DNA of 64,000 bases from TOLSYN sp963849065 (GTDB lineage Bacteria; Acidobacteriota; Terriglobia; Terriglobales; Acidobacteriaceae): contig CAWKFM010000004.1 in the NCBI GenBank assembly GCA_963849065.1, positions 310,001 through 374,000 on the forward strand. The letters run 5' to 3'. This document shows, piece after piece, positions 25,683-33,787 of this stretch. Positions within the stretch are counted from its first letter, which is position 1. The number at the start of each line of letters is the position of its first letter. The notes beneath the pieces were generated by a model. It saw only the letters and a list, made by a program, of their open reading frames with translations. It was not told the DNA's origin and made no database searches. The position numbers and the translations under genes were made by a program.

Positions 25683-25736
25683 GGGTAACGCTTCGCTGCC
25701 GACTGCGGGTGTTAGTCGGGTAACGCTTCGCTGCCG
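25683..25736. repeat. 19-base direct repeat at the end of folP
   Basis: The same 19 bases occur at 25683-25701 and 25718-25736, starting GGGTAACGCTTCGCTGCCG. The folP stop lies between the copies, so the inner copy encodes the last residues (GSEALP) of the protein. Confidence 0.8.
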
Positions 25737-26674
25737 GTCGCAGACGCTATGGCATCGGCGATGGCGAGGGCTTCGACGGCGGGACGGACTTCGTGGACGC
25801 GGACGAGATGCGCTCCGGCGAGCGCTGCGGCCACGCAGGCGGCGAGGGTGGCGGCGTCGCGCCCGGCAGGCGGGATCGCATCTGCGGGGGGTGGAGCGGG
25901 GATCGAGACCGGAAGTTGGGCGCGGGACGTTAGGGCCCGGGTGAGGGTGTGGGTGAGGAAGCGTTTGCGTGAGAGGGCGGCGAGCAATGGGAAGCCCAGC
26001 GCGTGCAGCTCAGAGAAGCGGGCGAGCAGGGGGTAGTTTTCGTCGAGACGCTTGCCGAATCCGAAGCCGGGGTCGAGGACGATGGACTGGTGCGCGATGC
26101 CCGCCTGGAGTGCGGCGGCGGCGCGGGCCCGGAGTTCGTCGAGGACGAGCGCAACGGGATCGGGCAGGGGTGGAAAGCTGGGCCACTCGCTGGGCAGTCC
26201 GCGGGTGTGCATGAGGATGAGGCCGCAGCGGTGGCTGGCGATGAGGGCGCTCATCTCCGGGTCCCAGGTGAGGCCGCTGACGTCGTTGATGATATCGGCT
26301 CCGGCGTCGAGCGCGGCGCGGGCGACGGTAGATTTATAGGTATCGATGGAGAGGATGGCCTCGGGACGCTCGCGGCGCAGGGCTTGGAGCACGGGGAGGA
26401 CGCGGTCGAGCTCCTGCTGGGCACTCACAGCTCCTTCGGCGTTTAAGACAGGCATGCCAGGGCGGGTGGATTCGCCGCCGATGTCGAGGATGTCGGCGCC
26501 CTCATCGAGCAGGGCGTGGGCGTGATCGACGGCGGCGCGAGGATCGAGGTAGCGGCCTCCGTCGGAGAAGGAATCGGGCGTGACGTTGAGCACGCCCATG
26601 ACGAGGGTGCGCTCGCCGAGCGGCAGCGAGCGGCGGCCGAGATTCCATTGGAAGCGGGGGCGCATGGTGGGCAT
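25712..26674 (-). CDS. folP: Dihydropteroate synthase
   Basis: FolP joins pterin pyrophosphate and p-aminobenzoate in folate synthesis and is the sulfonamide target. NVTPDSFSDGG lies at 30-40, IGGESTRPG follows, then DVSG and DPGFGFGKR. The start at 26674 gives 320 residues, longer than many homologues; ATG at 26665 is nearly as good. An insert after LSRKRFL contains a Pro/Ala-rich PVSIPAPPPADAIPPAGRD loop. The C-terminal tail appears to come from a local 19-base duplication. Confidence 0.95.
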   Translation of the reverse strand: MPTMRPRFQWNLGRRSLPLGERTLVMGVLNVTPDSFSDGGRYLDPRAAVDHAHALLDEGADILDIGGESTRPGMPVLNAEGAVSAQQELDRVLPVLQALRRERPEAILSIDTYKSTVARAALDAGADIINDVSGLTWDPEMSALIASHRCGLILMHTRGLPSEWPSFPPLPDPVALVLDELRARAAAALQAGIAHQSIVLDPGFGFGKRLDENYPLLARFSELHALGFPLLAALSRKRFLTHTLTRALTSRAQLPVSIPAPPPADAIPPAGRDAATLAACVAAALAGAHLVRVHEVRPAVEALAIADAIASATGSEALPD

Positions 26675-26719
26675 TGTATCGCGGTGGGTCGAGACTAACT
26701 GCAACCGCAAGGTCAACCG

Positions 26720-26746
26720 CCCCACTCAAGCCAGGCTTGAATGGGG
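26720..26746. repeat. Intergenic palindrome, family B copy 1
   Basis: CCCCACTCAAGCC (26720-26732) faces GGCTTGAATGGGG (26734-26746) with one mismatch and a single-base centre. GGTCAAC precedes it and CACCC follows. Confidence 0.9.
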
Positions 26747-26832
26747 CACCCGCAGGAGCAGGAGCAACGGCAGCCCGTCGGGATTGCTGGCTGAAGTGAC
26801 TTGTGGGCTGCGCGGAAGATTTGCGCGGTGCT

Positions 26833-26863
26833 GGGGTTCTTCGCTGCGCTCAGAATGACCCCT
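26833..26863. repeat. Short repeat, family C copy 1
   Basis: TTCTTCGCTGCGCTCAGAAT flanked by GGGG and GACCCCT. A near-identical segment recurs at 50394-50424. Confidence 0.75.
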
Positions 26864-26943
26864 CGAAAAACAGCCGCAAATGCAAGGACAGGAGCGCGGT
26901 GAGGCGGGCTTTTGTGGGGCACGAGGACACTCAAAGACGGAAG

Positions 26944-27000
26944 AACAAAGGCAACGGCGAGGTCAACGGCAAATGCAACGGCAAGGGCGACGGCGAAGAC
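26944..27000. repeat. Degenerate hexamer tract
   Basis: About nine hexamers of the type GCAACG/GCAAGG/GCGACG run one after another directly before palindrome copy 2. Shorter tracts of the same kind precede or follow palindromes elsewhere in the window. Confidence 0.7.
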
Positions 27001-27006
27001 AACCGC

Positions 27007-27037
27007 CCCCCTCAAGCCGAAAGAGGGCTTGAATGGG
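27007..27037. repeat. Intergenic palindrome, family B copy 2
   Basis: CCCCCTCAAGCC (27007-27018) faces GGCTTGAATGGG (27026-27037), preceded by GACAACCG and followed by CCACCCGCC. Confidence 0.88.
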
Positions 27038-27103
27038 CCACCCGCCGTGTCCTTGTTTTGCGTCAGGGTGAGGGCAGCTGTAGTGACAGCAGCAAGGTCA
27101 ACT

Positions 27104-27135
27104 ACCCCGCCCAAGCCAAAGGACGGATTGAACGG
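27104..27135. repeat. Intergenic palindrome, family B copy 3
   Basis: CCCCGCCCAAGCC faces GGATTGAACGGG, preceded by GGTCAACTA and followed by ACACCC. The stem carries several mismatches. Copies 1-3 fill most of the gene-free stretch 26675-27176; no reading frame in that stretch looks real. Confidence 0.8.
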
Positions 27136-27176
27136 GACACCCTGTTGTTTCTCTCAGATCCACACTCGCTTCACGC

Positions 27177-28598
27177 TCAGCGCCCCGACGTCTCAAACAG
27201 TGTTTCAAGCTCGTAGCCGCTCACCCGGCCCAGCAGCCACTTCACTCCGTCGCGCCCCTGCTTGCGGAACAGCAGCGCATAGCGCCCGTAGCCATCCGGG
27301 TCCACCGCATCTACCAGGCGCAGCTCGGGATACAAGTCGAGTTCCCTGGGATCGCTCACCGCGCTGTAAAGCTTCACCAGTTTGTCCCCATCCTGCCGCG
27401 CAATCACCGTCACCACCCAGCTCTTGCCTGCCGGTGCGCCTGCGGCGGGCAGCAAAGCGTTACCCGTCGCAACGGCGGCTGGCTGTCTGTACCTGCCCGA
27501 AAACACCACCGTCGCATAGTCGTTGTAGTCCAGGTCGTAGGGCACGAACTCCTCGTCGTCAAATATCAGAGCTCCGGGGGCGGCCGCGGGAGTTGACGCC
27601 TTCGCGGGCTCGGGCAGGAGCAGCCCGCGCATCGATGCCGCCTGGCGCAGCTCAGCTTCGGCCAGTTGGCGCGCCTGCGCCGCCATCTGCAGGCGCTGCT
27701 CCGGGCGGCAGGCAAAGGTCACGTCCTGAGGGTCGGAGGTTCCCGCATCGCTCACCGCAACCTGGCGCGCCATCGGCTCGAGAGCGCGCACGCCCGGCTC
27801 CCCGGTTCCCGGATTCACTGCCGGCACCAGCGCCGGATTGAACTCCGGCAGATCGCTCCCGCCCTGTTCTTCGCGCGGCTTGCCACGCCGTAGAATGGGG
27901 TGGTCGGCGTCCTGCTCCGGACTGGCCTGGGTCTCTGTGAGCTGAACCGGGTTGGTGGTTGCAGTCTGAACCGCAGTTGGGTTTACCGTCTGCGTCTGGG
28001 GCGCGTCGCCGGCCGAGCCTGGGCTCCGGTGCAGCGTCGGACGATCCGGATCGTCGTTAGCATTCGGCGTGCTATTCTTCGCCGCCGCCGTATGGCCGGG
28101 CGGGCGGTCGCCTTCGCTTCCGGCGCGGCGGTGCAGCACGGGACGCGTGGGGTCGTCGACCACCACCAACGCGACTGCCCGCTTCCTGGCCAGAGTCGCC
28201 GGGTCGGGGGCCACCCGGTAGCGTCCGCTGCCGAACCAGGCTGCCTCGTCCTGATTGGCCTGGCGCAGGGCGCTCAGCACGGTAAAGGTTCCCAGCGCCT
28301 TGCCGAACTGCTCGATCTCGTAGACGGTCTCGGTGCTCAGGGTGAACGGCACCGGAGCGGCGCGGTACAGGCCTGCGTCGTAGTAGTGCCGCTGGTAGAA
28401 GAAGCTCACCGGAATGAGGCGGCGCTGGCCGTCGGCATAGGTTTCCAGCACGGCCACCGCGCGGGGAGTGGTGCGCTCCTGCTGCGGAGCGCGCCGCCAC
28501 TGCGCCGAGGCCAGGGGTGAAAGCGCTGCCAAGACCGCCATCACCGCCGCCAGCACAGTGACGGCCTGCCTCGATTTGCGGTATAGATACATAGTCAT
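27177..28598 (-). CDS. Secreted protein with a triplicated D-P-R-P-L-R motif
   Basis: I do not recognise a named family. The start at 28598 gives 473 residues with a signal peptide (hydrophobic about 12-31, ending PLASA). The middle has three copies of one motif: DDPTRPVLHRRAGSEGD, DDPDRPTLHRSPGSAGD and QDADHPILRRGKPREEQ, joined by Thr/Asn-rich linkers. The C-terminal half looks folded and ends in KQGRDGVKWLLGRVSGYELE. The start codon overlaps that of the divergent bcp gene. The second ATG at 28592 is an alternative. Confidence 0.75.
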   Translation of the reverse strand: MTMYLYRKSRQAVTVLAAVMAVLAALSPLASAQWRRAPQQERTTPRAVAVLETYADGQRRLIPVSFFYQRHYYDAGLYRAAPVPFTLSTETVYEIEQFGKALGTFTVLSALRQANQDEAAWFGSGRYRVAPDPATLARKRAVALVVVDDPTRPVLHRRAGSEGDRPPGHTAAAKNSTPNANDDPDRPTLHRSPGSAGDAPQTQTVNPTAVQTATTNPVQLTETQASPEQDADHPILRRGKPREEQGGSDLPEFNPALVPAVNPGTGEPGVRALEPMARQVAVSDAGTSDPQDVTFACRPEQRLQMAAQARQLAEAELRQAASMRGLLLPEPAKASTPAAAPGALIFDDEEFVPYDLDYNDYATVVFSGRYRQPAAVATGNALLPAAGAPAGKSWVVTVIARQDGDKLVKLYSAVSDPRELDLYPELRLVDAVDPDGYGRYALLFRKQGRDGVKWLLGRVSGYELETLFETSGR

Positions 28599-29058
28599 GG
28601 ACTTCAACCAGCTTGCTCCCGACTTTACCCTGCCCGACCAGAACGGAGAGCCGGTCACTCTCTCCGCCCTTAAGGGTAAGCCCATCGTGCTGTTCTTCTA
28701 TCCCCGGGCCGACACTCCCGGGTGCACCATCGAGGCCTGCGGATTCCGCGACCAATACGGGAAGCTCACCCAGGCCGGTCTCACCGTCCTCGGCATCTCG
28801 CCGGACACGCCGAAGGCGCAGAAGAAATTCGAGGAAAAATTCAGCCTGCCGTATACCCTCCTGGCCGACGCCGAAAAAGAAGTCGCTGTTCTGTACGGCG
28901 TCCTCAAGGAAAAGAACATGTACGGCAAAACCGTTATGGGCGTGGAGCGCACCACCTTCCTCATCGCCCGGGACGGCACCATCGGCCACATCTGGCGCAA
29001 GGTAAAACCCGAAGGGCATCCCGACGAGGTTCTCGCATTCTTCCAGGGCCAAAAGTAG
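28597..29058 (+). CDS. bcp: Thioredoxin-dependent peroxiredoxin, Bcp type
   Basis: The 153-residue atypical 2-Cys peroxiredoxin reduces hydroperoxides using thioredoxin. Cys43 (peroxidatic) and Cys48 (resolving) lie in TPGCTIEAC, and FFYPRADTPG precedes them. The ATG at 28597 gives the standard start MDFNQLAPDFTL. Its first two bases are shared with the divergent gene's start codon. A TATAGA box at 28582-28587 stands nine bases upstream and no Shine-Dalgarno sequence is visible. Confidence 0.95.
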   Translation: MDFNQLAPDFTLPDQNGEPVTLSALKGKPIVLFFYPRADTPGCTIEACGFRDQYGKLTQAGLTVLGISPDTPKAQKKFEEKFSLPYTLLADAEKEVAVLYGVLKEKNMYGKTVMGVERTTFLIARDGTIGHIWRKVKPEGHPDEVLAFFQGQK

Positions 29059-29144
29059 GAGCGAGCCGTCTTCTCTGGATAAGATGCAGGCCAGCGGCAG
29101 GGGAGCGTATCGGGAATGAACGATATGGCGGGAAGGACGCTGCG

Positions 29145-29804
29145 ATGAGAACCTTGCGATGCACGCTTGCCCTGGCGGCGCTGCTCGCCGTGGCGGCGGC
29201 TACCTTGGGCCACGCACAATCGGCTCGTCCGGCCTTGCTGGATTCGGACATTCGCCTGGTGGTGGACTATTCGCCGATCGTCTCCAGGGCGTTCGTGACC
29301 ACGCCGGTCGAGCCTCTTCGCAAGGGTAGGGTGCTGCCCGCCAAAGGCATTCTGGGACCGCTCGGCCTGACCCAGATGTGGAGCCTGCGCAGCCACGCGT
29401 TCGCTGTCGGCTCGCAAACCCTGGCTTACCCCGTTGTAGGATCGGTGCGCTGCTCCAACTTCTCCGACATAGGGAGCTTCACGCGCGTCATCGCCTCGGC
29501 TACGCAGATCAAAGTGGCGCTCAAAGCGGGCGAAGCTCTGCACTCCGGCGGCTATCTGATCGAAGCCAGCCAGGCCATCCGCGCGGGAGAAACCATTGCG
29601 ACACTGCTGGTCAGCTTCAGCGGCAAAACGTTTATTCTTTCGCTGGAAGAGGCCGCACAGAGCCAAAAGAAAGAGCTGGCGGCGCAGCCTCGTTGGTCGA
29701 TCGTCAGCGAGCGCGCTTCAGCGGCCGACCGCGCCATTGCCCTGGAAGCCTGGCGCACCGCCAACCAAAGTGCTAAAGCCGGACTCTACGCCGCTACTCG
29801 ATAG
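29145..29804 (+). CDS. Hypothetical secreted protein
   Basis: The start at 29145 is supported by GGAAGGA eight bases upstream and gives 219 residues with a clear signal peptide (about 1-25, ending GHAQ). The mature part has no motif I recognise; it contains a single Cys (VRCSNFS), a likely beta-rich middle and a helical end (EEAAQSQKKELAAQ, AADRAIALEAWRTAN). It follows bcp by 86 bases on the same strand but a functional link is not evident. A family B palindrome lies right after the stop. Confidence 0.65.
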   Translation: MRTLRCTLALAALLAVAAATLGHAQSARPALLDSDIRLVVDYSPIVSRAFVTTPVEPLRKGRVLPAKGILGPLGLTQMWSLRSHAFAVGSQTLAYPVVGSVRCSNFSDIGSFTRVIASATQIKVALKAGEALHSGGYLIEASQAIRAGETIATLLVSFSGKTFILSLEEAAQSQKKELAAQPRWSIVSERASAADRAIALEAWRTANQSAKAGLYAATR

Positions 29805-29834
29805 CGGAGCCTCTATCCAGGCCAAGGTCAACTA

Positions 29835-29874
29835 CCCCACTCAACCCAAAGGAGGAAAGGAGGGCTTGAATGGG
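29835..29874. repeat. Intergenic palindrome, family B copy 4
   Basis: CCCCACTCAACCC faces GGCTTGAATGGG with a longer purine-rich loop; GGTCAACTA precedes and CCACCC follows. Confidence 0.8.
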
Positions 29875-29981
29875 CCACCCGCCAAGTCAAAACAAGAGGG
29901 GCGGAGATGGTCTCCGCCCCTGGTGCATTTCCACCGCGGCTTCCGGCGAAATAGACTTTGTGGTCTGCCTCTGCCTCTGCC

Positions 29982-30341
29982 TCAGGCGATGGCGGCGGCG
30001 TCGAACTCGCCCGCAGCCGAGGGCGGGAGCGGTACGCGCAGTTCCAAAAATTGCTCCAGGCCGGCGGCGTAGAGCATCTCGGTCAACACGGGGCTGGCGT
30101 GGGTGATGCGTACCTGTTTACTCTTTTCCACCGCCTGGGCCAAGACGGAAGCCAGACTGGCGAGCCCGCCGCAGTCGGCGTGGCGCACGCCCTCTAAATT
30201 GATGGATATATTGTTGAACGCGCCCATCAGCAGCAGGGCGCTGCGGCGGAAGGCATCGCCTTCTTCGCCTCCGATCAGTTTTCCGTGGCAGGCCATGGTC
30301 ACCCGTCGGCGGCCGGTACGTACTTCCAGAATCAAATCCAT
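29982..30341 (-). CDS. STAS-domain protein
   Basis: From the ATG at 30341 the product has 119 residues and is one STAS domain, as in anti-anti-sigma factors. The usual phosphorylation site D-S-x-G-L reads DCGGL here (Asp56-Cys57), so the phospho-acceptor Ser is missing. AAGGAACGGGGA precedes the ATG. A GTG at 30371 would add ten residues. No anti-sigma kinase is next to it. The Cys may make it constitutively active or serve a redox role, but that is a guess. Confidence 0.85.
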   Translation of the reverse strand: MDLILEVRTGRRRVTMACHGKLIGGEEGDAFRRSALLLMGAFNNISINLEGVRHADCGGLASLASVLAQAVEKSKQVRITHASPVLTEMLYAAGLEQFLELRVPLPPSAAGEFDAAAIA

Positions 30342-30464
30342 GGTTCCCCGTTCCTTCGGTTGAACTCTCACTCTTCTTTATCCGACTCAAGGGTAGGGCA
30401 AGACCGTTGCAATCGAATGAACGGCAAATGAAGAATGTGTGAAGGAAACGACTGGGGGATCACG

Positions 30465-31544
30465 CTATCTTGGGGGTGTCAGGAACCCTGTGTCCTGGAT
30501 AGGGGCGTCGGGGCCGCGGGTGCGCAGCCGCCAGCGACTCCAAAAAATGCGCGCTGCCGCCATCACCGGCACGGCAAAGTAGATGCCGACCACGCCTGCG
30601 ATCTCTCCGCCGGCCAGCACGCCGAAGATCGCCGCCAGGGGATGAATCTTCACTCGTCCGCCGAGGATGCGCGGCGAGATCACGTAATCCTGCAGGCCGC
30701 GCCAGAGGAGCAGAAACAGCAGCACCAAGACCAGATGTCCGTAGTTCAATCCAAAGCTGACGGCCAGAATCACCGCACCCGCCATCAGTGGGCCCACAAA
30801 TGGGATGAACTCCAGCAACCCTCCCAGGGTTCCCAGCGCCCAGGAATAGGGGACGCGCAGGAGCGTCAGCATGGCCAGGTACACGGCTAGCGAGATCGCC
30901 GCCAGGTACACCTGCGCCCGCACGAAGTGGGAGAGCATTTCATCCAGGTCGCTCATGATCTGGCCCAGCAACTGGCGGCTGTGAGGATCGTCGAGCAGTG
31001 CCTCGAAGCCGCGGGCAAAGCGGCTCTTGTCCTGCAAGAAAAATATCGCCAGGATTGGAATCAGCAGCAGCCAGAACGCGTTGGCGGCGATGGCGGTAAC
31101 TTTGGCGCTCTGGGCGCTCACCGCGTTGAAGACTTCGTCGCGGTGGAGCGCGATGAACTGCTGCAGCGCTGCCTGCGTCTGATAGCTCCATCCGCGCGCC
31201 GTGCCTAACTGGAAGGCAATCCTTCCGCTGGCCACCTTGGTGTAAAGCTCCGGGGCGGACTGATACAGACGTTCTCCCTGCTCCACCACGCGCGGCCCCA
31301 GCAGCAGTCCCAGGACGAGCAGCACCACCAGCATGGCCACGTAGGTGACGGCGATGGCGATTCCCCGGTTGCAGCGCAGGCGGCGCTGCAGTTGCGCCAC
31401 CAGCGGCTCCAGCAGGTAGGCGAAGAGCATGGCAAAGAGAAAGACCAGCAGCGGCTTGCGGGTCAGCCATACCAAGGCAAGCAGCCCCAAGGTGGCCAGA
31501 ACGGTGAACAGGATGCGCAGCGTAGTCCGGTCGAGAAGGCTCAT
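30465..31544 (-). CDS. AI-2E/PerM-family permease
   Basis: The start at 31544 gives 359 residues with the AI-2E transporter plan: two or three N-terminal membrane helices (RILFTVLATLGLLALVWL, LLVFLFAMLFAYLLEP), a soluble middle region, then a cluster of helices with GLLEFIPFVGPLMAG and GRVKIHPLAAIFGVLAGGEIAG, the family's most conserved parts. Members export small molecules or sodium; the substrate here is unknown. Confidence 0.9.
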   Translation of the reverse strand: MSLLDRTTLRILFTVLATLGLLALVWLTRKPLLVFLFAMLFAYLLEPLVAQLQRRLRCNRGIAIAVTYVAMLVVLLVLGLLLGPRVVEQGERLYQSAPELYTKVASGRIAFQLGTARGWSYQTQAALQQFIALHRDEVFNAVSAQSAKVTAIAANAFWLLLIPILAIFFLQDKSRFARGFEALLDDPHSRQLLGQIMSDLDEMLSHFVRAQVYLAAISLAVYLAMLTLLRVPYSWALGTLGGLLEFIPFVGPLMAGAVILAVSFGLNYGHLVLVLLFLLLWRGLQDYVISPRILGGRVKIHPLAAIFGVLAGGEIAGVVGIYFAVPVMAAARIFWSRWRLRTRGPDAPIQDTGFLTPPR

Positions 31545-31710
31545 GCGGTGGTCGGCCCCTTGGAGTGCGCTCCCATTGTCTCTCAAAAAGCAGAGCGGCG
31601 GAGCGCGGCCATTCCTGGCCAGGGTAGAAAAGCCGGGCAGCGGCAGCGAGGGGTCAGTTTACCGTCCGGGACAGCGGCCGCGCCAGCGAAGGCAGAGGCA
31701 AGGGCAACGA

Positions 31711-31741
31711 CCCCGCCCTAACCAAATGATGGTTAGGACGG
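31711..31741. repeat. Intergenic palindrome, family B variant copy 5
   Basis: CCCCGCCCTAACC faces GGTTAGGACGGAG, followed by CACCCG. The inner stem differs from copies 1-4 on both sides together, so pairing is kept. Confidence 0.8.
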
Positions 31742-31761
31742 AGCACCCGCACAGTCAACAG

Positions 31762-31794
31762 CCCCACATCTGCCAAAGGCGGGCAGATATGGGG
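31762..31794. repeat. Intergenic palindrome, family A copy 2
   Basis: CCCCACATCTGCC faces GGCAGATATGGGG with one mismatch and is followed by CACC; GTCAACAG precedes. Confidence 0.88.
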
Positions 31795-31892
31795 CACCAA
31801 TCGCTGCGTCAGGAGCTGGGGTTGATTCGCCTCAGCAACGGGGCATACTATTAGCGTTGCTTTGCCGCTTAGGGCGGCAGCTTCGAGGGACA

Positions 31893-32396
31893 TTGAAGCG
31901 AGTCATTGCGATCTATCCTGGAACGTTTGATCCGCCGACCAACGGCCACCTCGACCTGATTCAGCGGGGGGCCAGGATCTTTGATGAGCTGATCGTCTCG
32001 GTTCTGCGGAACTCGGAAAAGACTCCGCTGTTCAGCGTGGAGGAGCGGCAGGAGATGCTGATCGAGTGCACGGCCGAGTGGAGCAATGTGCGGGTCGAGT
32101 CCTTTGAAGGCCTGTTGGTGGACTATGCGCGGAGCGTGGGCGCACAGGCGGTGCTGCGCGGCATCCGCGCGGTGAGCGACTACGAGTACGAGCTGCAGAT
32201 GGCCTGGATGAACCGCAAGCTGGACTCCAGCCTGGAGACGGTCTTCATGACGCCCGCCGGAGCGTATTCCTACCTCAGTTCGCGGCTGGTGCGCGAGATC
32301 TGCTCGCTGGGCGGAAAGCTTACCGGCATGATTCCCCCGTCGGTGGAAAACCGCCTGCGCGCGCGCCTCGGAGTAGAGGGACAGGTTCCTAAATAA
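31893..32396 (+). CDS. coaD: Phosphopantetheine adenylyltransferase
   Basis: CoaD attaches AMP to phosphopantetheine in coenzyme A synthesis. The nucleotidyl-transferase motif GTFDPPTNGH is at 10-19, LRGIRAVSDYEYE at about 88-100 and SSRLVRE at 129-135. The best start is TTG at 31893, which gives 167 residues; the GAGGGA just before it is rather close, and a TTG at 31857 is an alternative. It stands alone between the permease and an aminotransferase gene. Confidence 0.95.
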   Translation: MKRVIAIYPGTFDPPTNGHLDLIQRGARIFDELIVSVLRNSEKTPLFSVEERQEMLIECTAEWSNVRVESFEGLLVDYARSVGAQAVLRGIRAVSDYEYELQMAWMNRKLDSSLETVFMTPAGAYSYLSSRLVREICSLGGKLTGMIPPSVENRLRARLGVEGQVPK

Positions 32397-32480
32397 GTAC
32401 CGCGTCCTATGCGGAATCGAGGGAGCGCAAATCATGATGGAATTCATAACGTGATTGATAACGCCCCGAAAGGAATTGCA

Positions 32481-33671
32481 ATGGTCTCTACCGTTGGAGC
32501 GTCCCCGTTCACGGCCCGCATCGGTCGCATTGAAATCTCGGCCACCATGGCGATCAGCAACGACGCCACCACGCTGCGTGCACAGGGGGTGGACCTGGTG
32601 GACTTCGGCGCCGGCGAGCCGCACTTTGCCACTCCCGAGCACATCAAGCTGGCGGCGATCGATGCCATCCAGAAGAACTTCACCAAGTACACGGCGGTGG
32701 CCGGAATCAGGGAGCTGCGTGAGGCCATTGCGGCCCGCCACGAGCAGGACTTCGGCTCCAACTACAGCTGGGACGAGACCATCGTCACCACCGGCGGCAA
32801 GAACGCGCTGTTCAACACCTTTCAGGTGCTTATCGATCACGGGGACGAGGTCATCATTCCGGTGCCGTACTGGGTCTCGTTCAAGGACATGGTGGAGTAC
32901 TGCGGCGGCCAGTGCGCGTTTGTGCCGACCCGGGCCGAGGAAGGTTTCCGCCTGACGGCCGCGATGGTGGAAAAGGCGATCACGCCGCGCACCCGCATCA
33001 TTGTGCTGAATACGCCCAACAACCCCTCGGGCGCGGTAGTCGCCCCGGAGGATTTGACCGCCATCGTCAAGCTGGCGGCCTCGCGCGGAATCTACGTGAT
33101 GAGCGATGAGTGCTACGTGTATCTGGACTACACCGGCCGGCCGTTCTCGGTGGGGTCGCTCACCGAGTACAAGGATTCGCTGCTGCTGATTGGCTCGCTG
33201 TCCAAGACCTATTCGATGACCGGATGGCGGCTGGGATTTGCCATGGCGCCGAAGGCGGTGATCGGCCAGTTGCAGAAGCTGCAGAGCCAGTCCACGTCGA
33301 ACCCGACCTCGATTGTGCAGAAGGCCGGGCTGGCCGCGCTGACCGCCTCACAGCAGTGCGTGGCCGAGATGCGCGCCGAATATATCCAGCTGCGCGACCG
33401 CATCGTGGCCGGGCTGCGCGCCATTCCCGGCGTCAAGTGCAACCTGCCCGAGGGCGCGTTCTATGCTTTCCCGGACGTGAGTGCGGTGGCCTCGCGCGCC
33501 GGCATCGACACCACGACGCTGGCCTCGCGGCTGCTGCGCGAGGGGCACGTGGTGGGCGTACCGGGCGAGGCCTTCGGATTGGCTGGCCACATCCGCTTCT
33601 CCTACGCCACCTCGGCCAAGGAGATCGACCGCGGGCTGGACCGGGTGCGGAGTTTCTTCGCGGCGCTGTAA
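32481..33671 (+). CDS. Class I/II aminotransferase, aspartate type
   Basis: The 396-residue PLP enzyme has the Schiff-base lysine Lys242 in SLSKTYSMTGWR, NNPSG at about 180-184 and the substrate-binding N-terminus typical of class I Ib aspartate aminotransferases (KYTAVAGIRELREAIA). The start at 32481 has AAGGAATTGCA upstream. The exact amino donor, aspartate or another, cannot be fixed from sequence. A family A palindrome lies after the stop, before manA. Confidence 0.9.
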   Translation: MVSTVGASPFTARIGRIEISATMAISNDATTLRAQGVDLVDFGAGEPHFATPEHIKLAAIDAIQKNFTKYTAVAGIRELREAIAARHEQDFGSNYSWDETIVTTGGKNALFNTFQVLIDHGDEVIIPVPYWVSFKDMVEYCGGQCAFVPTRAEEGFRLTAAMVEKAITPRTRIIVLNTPNNPSGAVVAPEDLTAIVKLAASRGIYVMSDECYVYLDYTGRPFSVGSLTEYKDSLLLIGSLSKTYSMTGWRLGFAMAPKAVIGQLQKLQSQSTSNPTSIVQKAGLAALTASQQCVAEMRAEYIQLRDRIVAGLRAIPGVKCNLPEGAFYAFPDVSAVASRAGIDTTTLASRLLREGHVVGVPGEAFGLAGHIRFSYATSAKEIDRGLDRVRSFFAAL

Positions 33672-33712
33672 GGGCGAGGACGCCCCCGCCAACCAAAAAG
33701 AGCTGCAAAAGA

Positions 33713-33749
33713 CCCACATCTGCTAAATGCTAAATGCGGCAGATGTGGG
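33713..33749. repeat. Intergenic palindrome, family A copy 3
   Basis: CCCACATCTGC (33713-33723) and GCAGATGTGGG (33739-33749) pair perfectly, followed by GCACC. The loop contains a doubled TAAATGC. Confidence 0.9.
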
Positions 33750-33787
33750 GCACCTTGGCATCCAATGCGACGTACACTGGAATACGC

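Larger units (their letters stand above)
31545..31892. other. Gene-free stretch with two palindromes
   Basis: About 350 bases hold no convincing reading frame. A GCAA-type purine tract (31689-31708) leads into palindrome copies at 31711 and 31762, the only place where families A and B lie side by side. The coaD ribosome-binding region is at the right end. Confidence 0.7.
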
